Of a DNA stretch of 13,497 nucleotides, positions 12,514-13,497 are shown piece after piece (the first letter of the stretch is position 1; each line of letters starts with the position of its first letter). Position numbers and translations under genes: made by a program. The DNA is from JBLNBU01 sp050260215 (GTDB lineage Bacteria > Pseudomonadota > Alphaproteobacteria > Rhodospirillales > Magnetospirillaceae). Location of the stretch: contig JBLNBU010000134.1 of NCBI GenBank assembly GCA_050260215.1, forward strand, positions 1 to 13,497, in the 5' to 3' direction. The notes beneath the pieces are model-generated. The model saw only the letters and a list, made by a program, of their open reading frames with translations. It was not told the origin of the DNA and ran no database searches.

Positions 12514-13497
12514 TCACTCCACCAGGGTGGGCGGGGTCGCCGCCCCCGAGGCGACGCCGGTCCCGGTGCACTTGTCGCCCATGTCGGCGTTGCCGGTGAA
12601 CTTGACCAGGCGCGCGACGATGCGCGCGCAGGCGTTGGCGGCGGTCGAATTGTTGCCGCTGAAGTCGACCTCCTGGTTGGGGAAGTACATGACGCCGTTG
12701 ACCTGCATGTTGGCGCCTCCGTTGAACTTGTTGTCACCGCCGCTGGGGGCGTTGTGGTCCTGGAAGAAGGTGACTCCGGCATAGGTGCCGCTGGTCGGTG
12801 CCGACAGGTTGACGGTGGCGCCGCCGTTGATGTCGACCTGGGCGTAGTTGCCCGAGGATCCGGTCAGGATGATGGTGACGCCGCTTCCCGTGATGGTCGC
12901 CTGTCCGTTGACCTTGAAGGTGCTGCCCTTGACGATGTAGGTGCCGGGGCTCAGCGTCACGTTGGTGTTGGCGTTGAAGCTCATGCCGCCGCAATAGACT
13001 CCGGGGCTCAGGGTCTCGGTGCCATGGGATGTGTAGTTGTTCTTGGTGCAGCCGCCGTAGGACGGTATCGCCAGGCTGGCATAGGGGTCGGCCACCGCCG
13101 AGGCCCCGGTGATGACCGAGTCCACCACCATGTTCCCCGATCCCGACACGTCGTAGCCGCCCACCGCCTGCACGTACTTGGCATAGAGGTCGGCCGAGCC
13201 CGACACGCTGATCGCCTGGGCGCTGTCCGAATTGGCGACCACGCCGCAGTTGGCGAGGTTGATGGTGGCGCTGCCGGTGACGTCGACGGCCACGCCCTGG
13301 TGGGGGTCCAGCGACAGCACGCAGTAGTCCCCGGGGGTGCCCATCTTGGCCACCGCCCGGGCGGCCACCGTCTGCGACGACAGGAAGACGTTGGCCAGCA
13401 GCAGGGCCTGCTGGCGGCTGACCACCACCTCGACCGCGCTTGAATTGCCCGCGTAAGCCCCGGTGGTCGGCGGATAGCGCACCGCGATGACCGAGCC
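12514..13497 (-). CDS. TadG-like pilus assembly protein, 5' end outside window
   Basis: The frame is open to the right edge, so the N-terminus is missing, including the membrane anchor and TadE-like segment; 327 residues are visible. Early residues RYPPTTGAYAGNSSAVEVVV and LSSQTVAARAVAK match the conserved region of TadG-related proteins. The rest is rich in Gly, Ser, Asn and Thr with repeating strand-turn units, for example INLANCGV, LSPGTYIVKGSTFKVNGQAT, NGGATVNLSAPTSG and FNGGANMQVNG, suggesting a right-handed beta-helix-like domain outside the cytoplasm. PNQEVDFSGNN and a final pair of cysteines are also family-like. It heads, or is part of, an operon with two TadE-like genes. TadG proteins are thought to anchor or help assemble Flp pili in the envelope. 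A GTG at 13482 is an internal codon, not the start. Family call fairly sure; role inferred. Confidence 0.83.
   Translation of the reverse strand, partial: GSVIAVRYPPTTGAYAGNSSAVEVVVSRQQALLLANVFLSSQTVAARAVAKMGTPGDYCVLSLDPHQGVAVDVTGSATINLANCGVVANSDSAQAISVSGSADLYAKYVQAVGGYDVSGSGNMVVDSVITGASAVADPYASLAIPSYGGCTKNNYTSHGTETLSPGVYCGGMSFNANTNVTLSPGTYIVKGSTFKVNGQATITGSGVTIILTGSSGNYAQVDINGGATVNLSAPTSGTYAGVTFFQDHNAPSGGDNKFNGGANMQVNGVMYFPNQEVDFSGNNSTAANACARIVARLVKFTGNADMGDKCTGTGVASGAATPPTLVE

Overview
This is a high-GC window. Its proteins look alphaproteobacterial, and I would guess a Rhodospirillales member such as a Magnetospirillum-like organism. The clues are a Shemin-pathway 5-aminolevulinate synthase, a FixL/FixJ-type two-component pair and tad-locus pseudopilin genes. 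The genus guess is inference only. I see no tRNA, rRNA, CRISPR array, transposase or integrase, and no gap without a gene exceeds 300 bases.

Layout, left to right. (1) The 3' end of an NHL-repeat protein (1-268, +). (2) A class III, omega-type aminotransferase (443-1804, +), preceded by an AT-rich promoter with a perfect -10 box. (3) hemA (1985-3214, +), ending at a strong bidirectional terminator (3388-3420). (4) Facing it, a minus-strand group: a 45-residue small membrane protein (5385-5248), a DUF599 membrane protein (5242-4526) and a UDP-glucuronate 4-epimerase-like enzyme (4451-3471). (5) A divergent control region (5386-5528) with a candidate FixJ-type operator. (6) A membrane-bound MASE1-PAS histidine kinase (5529-7451, +) overlapping its FixJ-like response regulator (7448-8080, +) by four bases. 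(7) A very large TPR/glycosyltransferase-like fusion protein (8141-11719, +). (8) On the minus strand, entering from the right edge, a 5'-truncated TadG-like protein followed by two TadE-like pseudopilins (13497-11685). The last of these overlaps the end of the TPR gene tail to tail.

How the genes may work together. The aminotransferase and hemA are separate PLP enzymes in tandem. hemA supplies 5-aminolevulinate for heme and related tetrapyrroles. The kinase/regulator pair is FixLJ-like in its catalytic core and output, but has a MASE1 membrane sensor and lacks the FixL heme ligand, so it probably senses something other than oxygen. A FixJ-box-like dyad lies directly before the kinase start, in the divergent region it shares with the small-protein/DUF599 operon. 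That suggests autoregulation, control of the divergent operon, or both. The epimerase and the TPR/GT protein point to surface polysaccharide or glycoprotein modification, and the tad genes to a Flp-type adhesive pilus.

The most unusual items are the FixJ-like box, the duplicated TPR-GT architecture with a degraded FkbM-like module between the copies, the unannotatable small protein with a strong ribosome site, and the His-Gln (rather than His-Glu) phosphoacceptor motif in the kinase.
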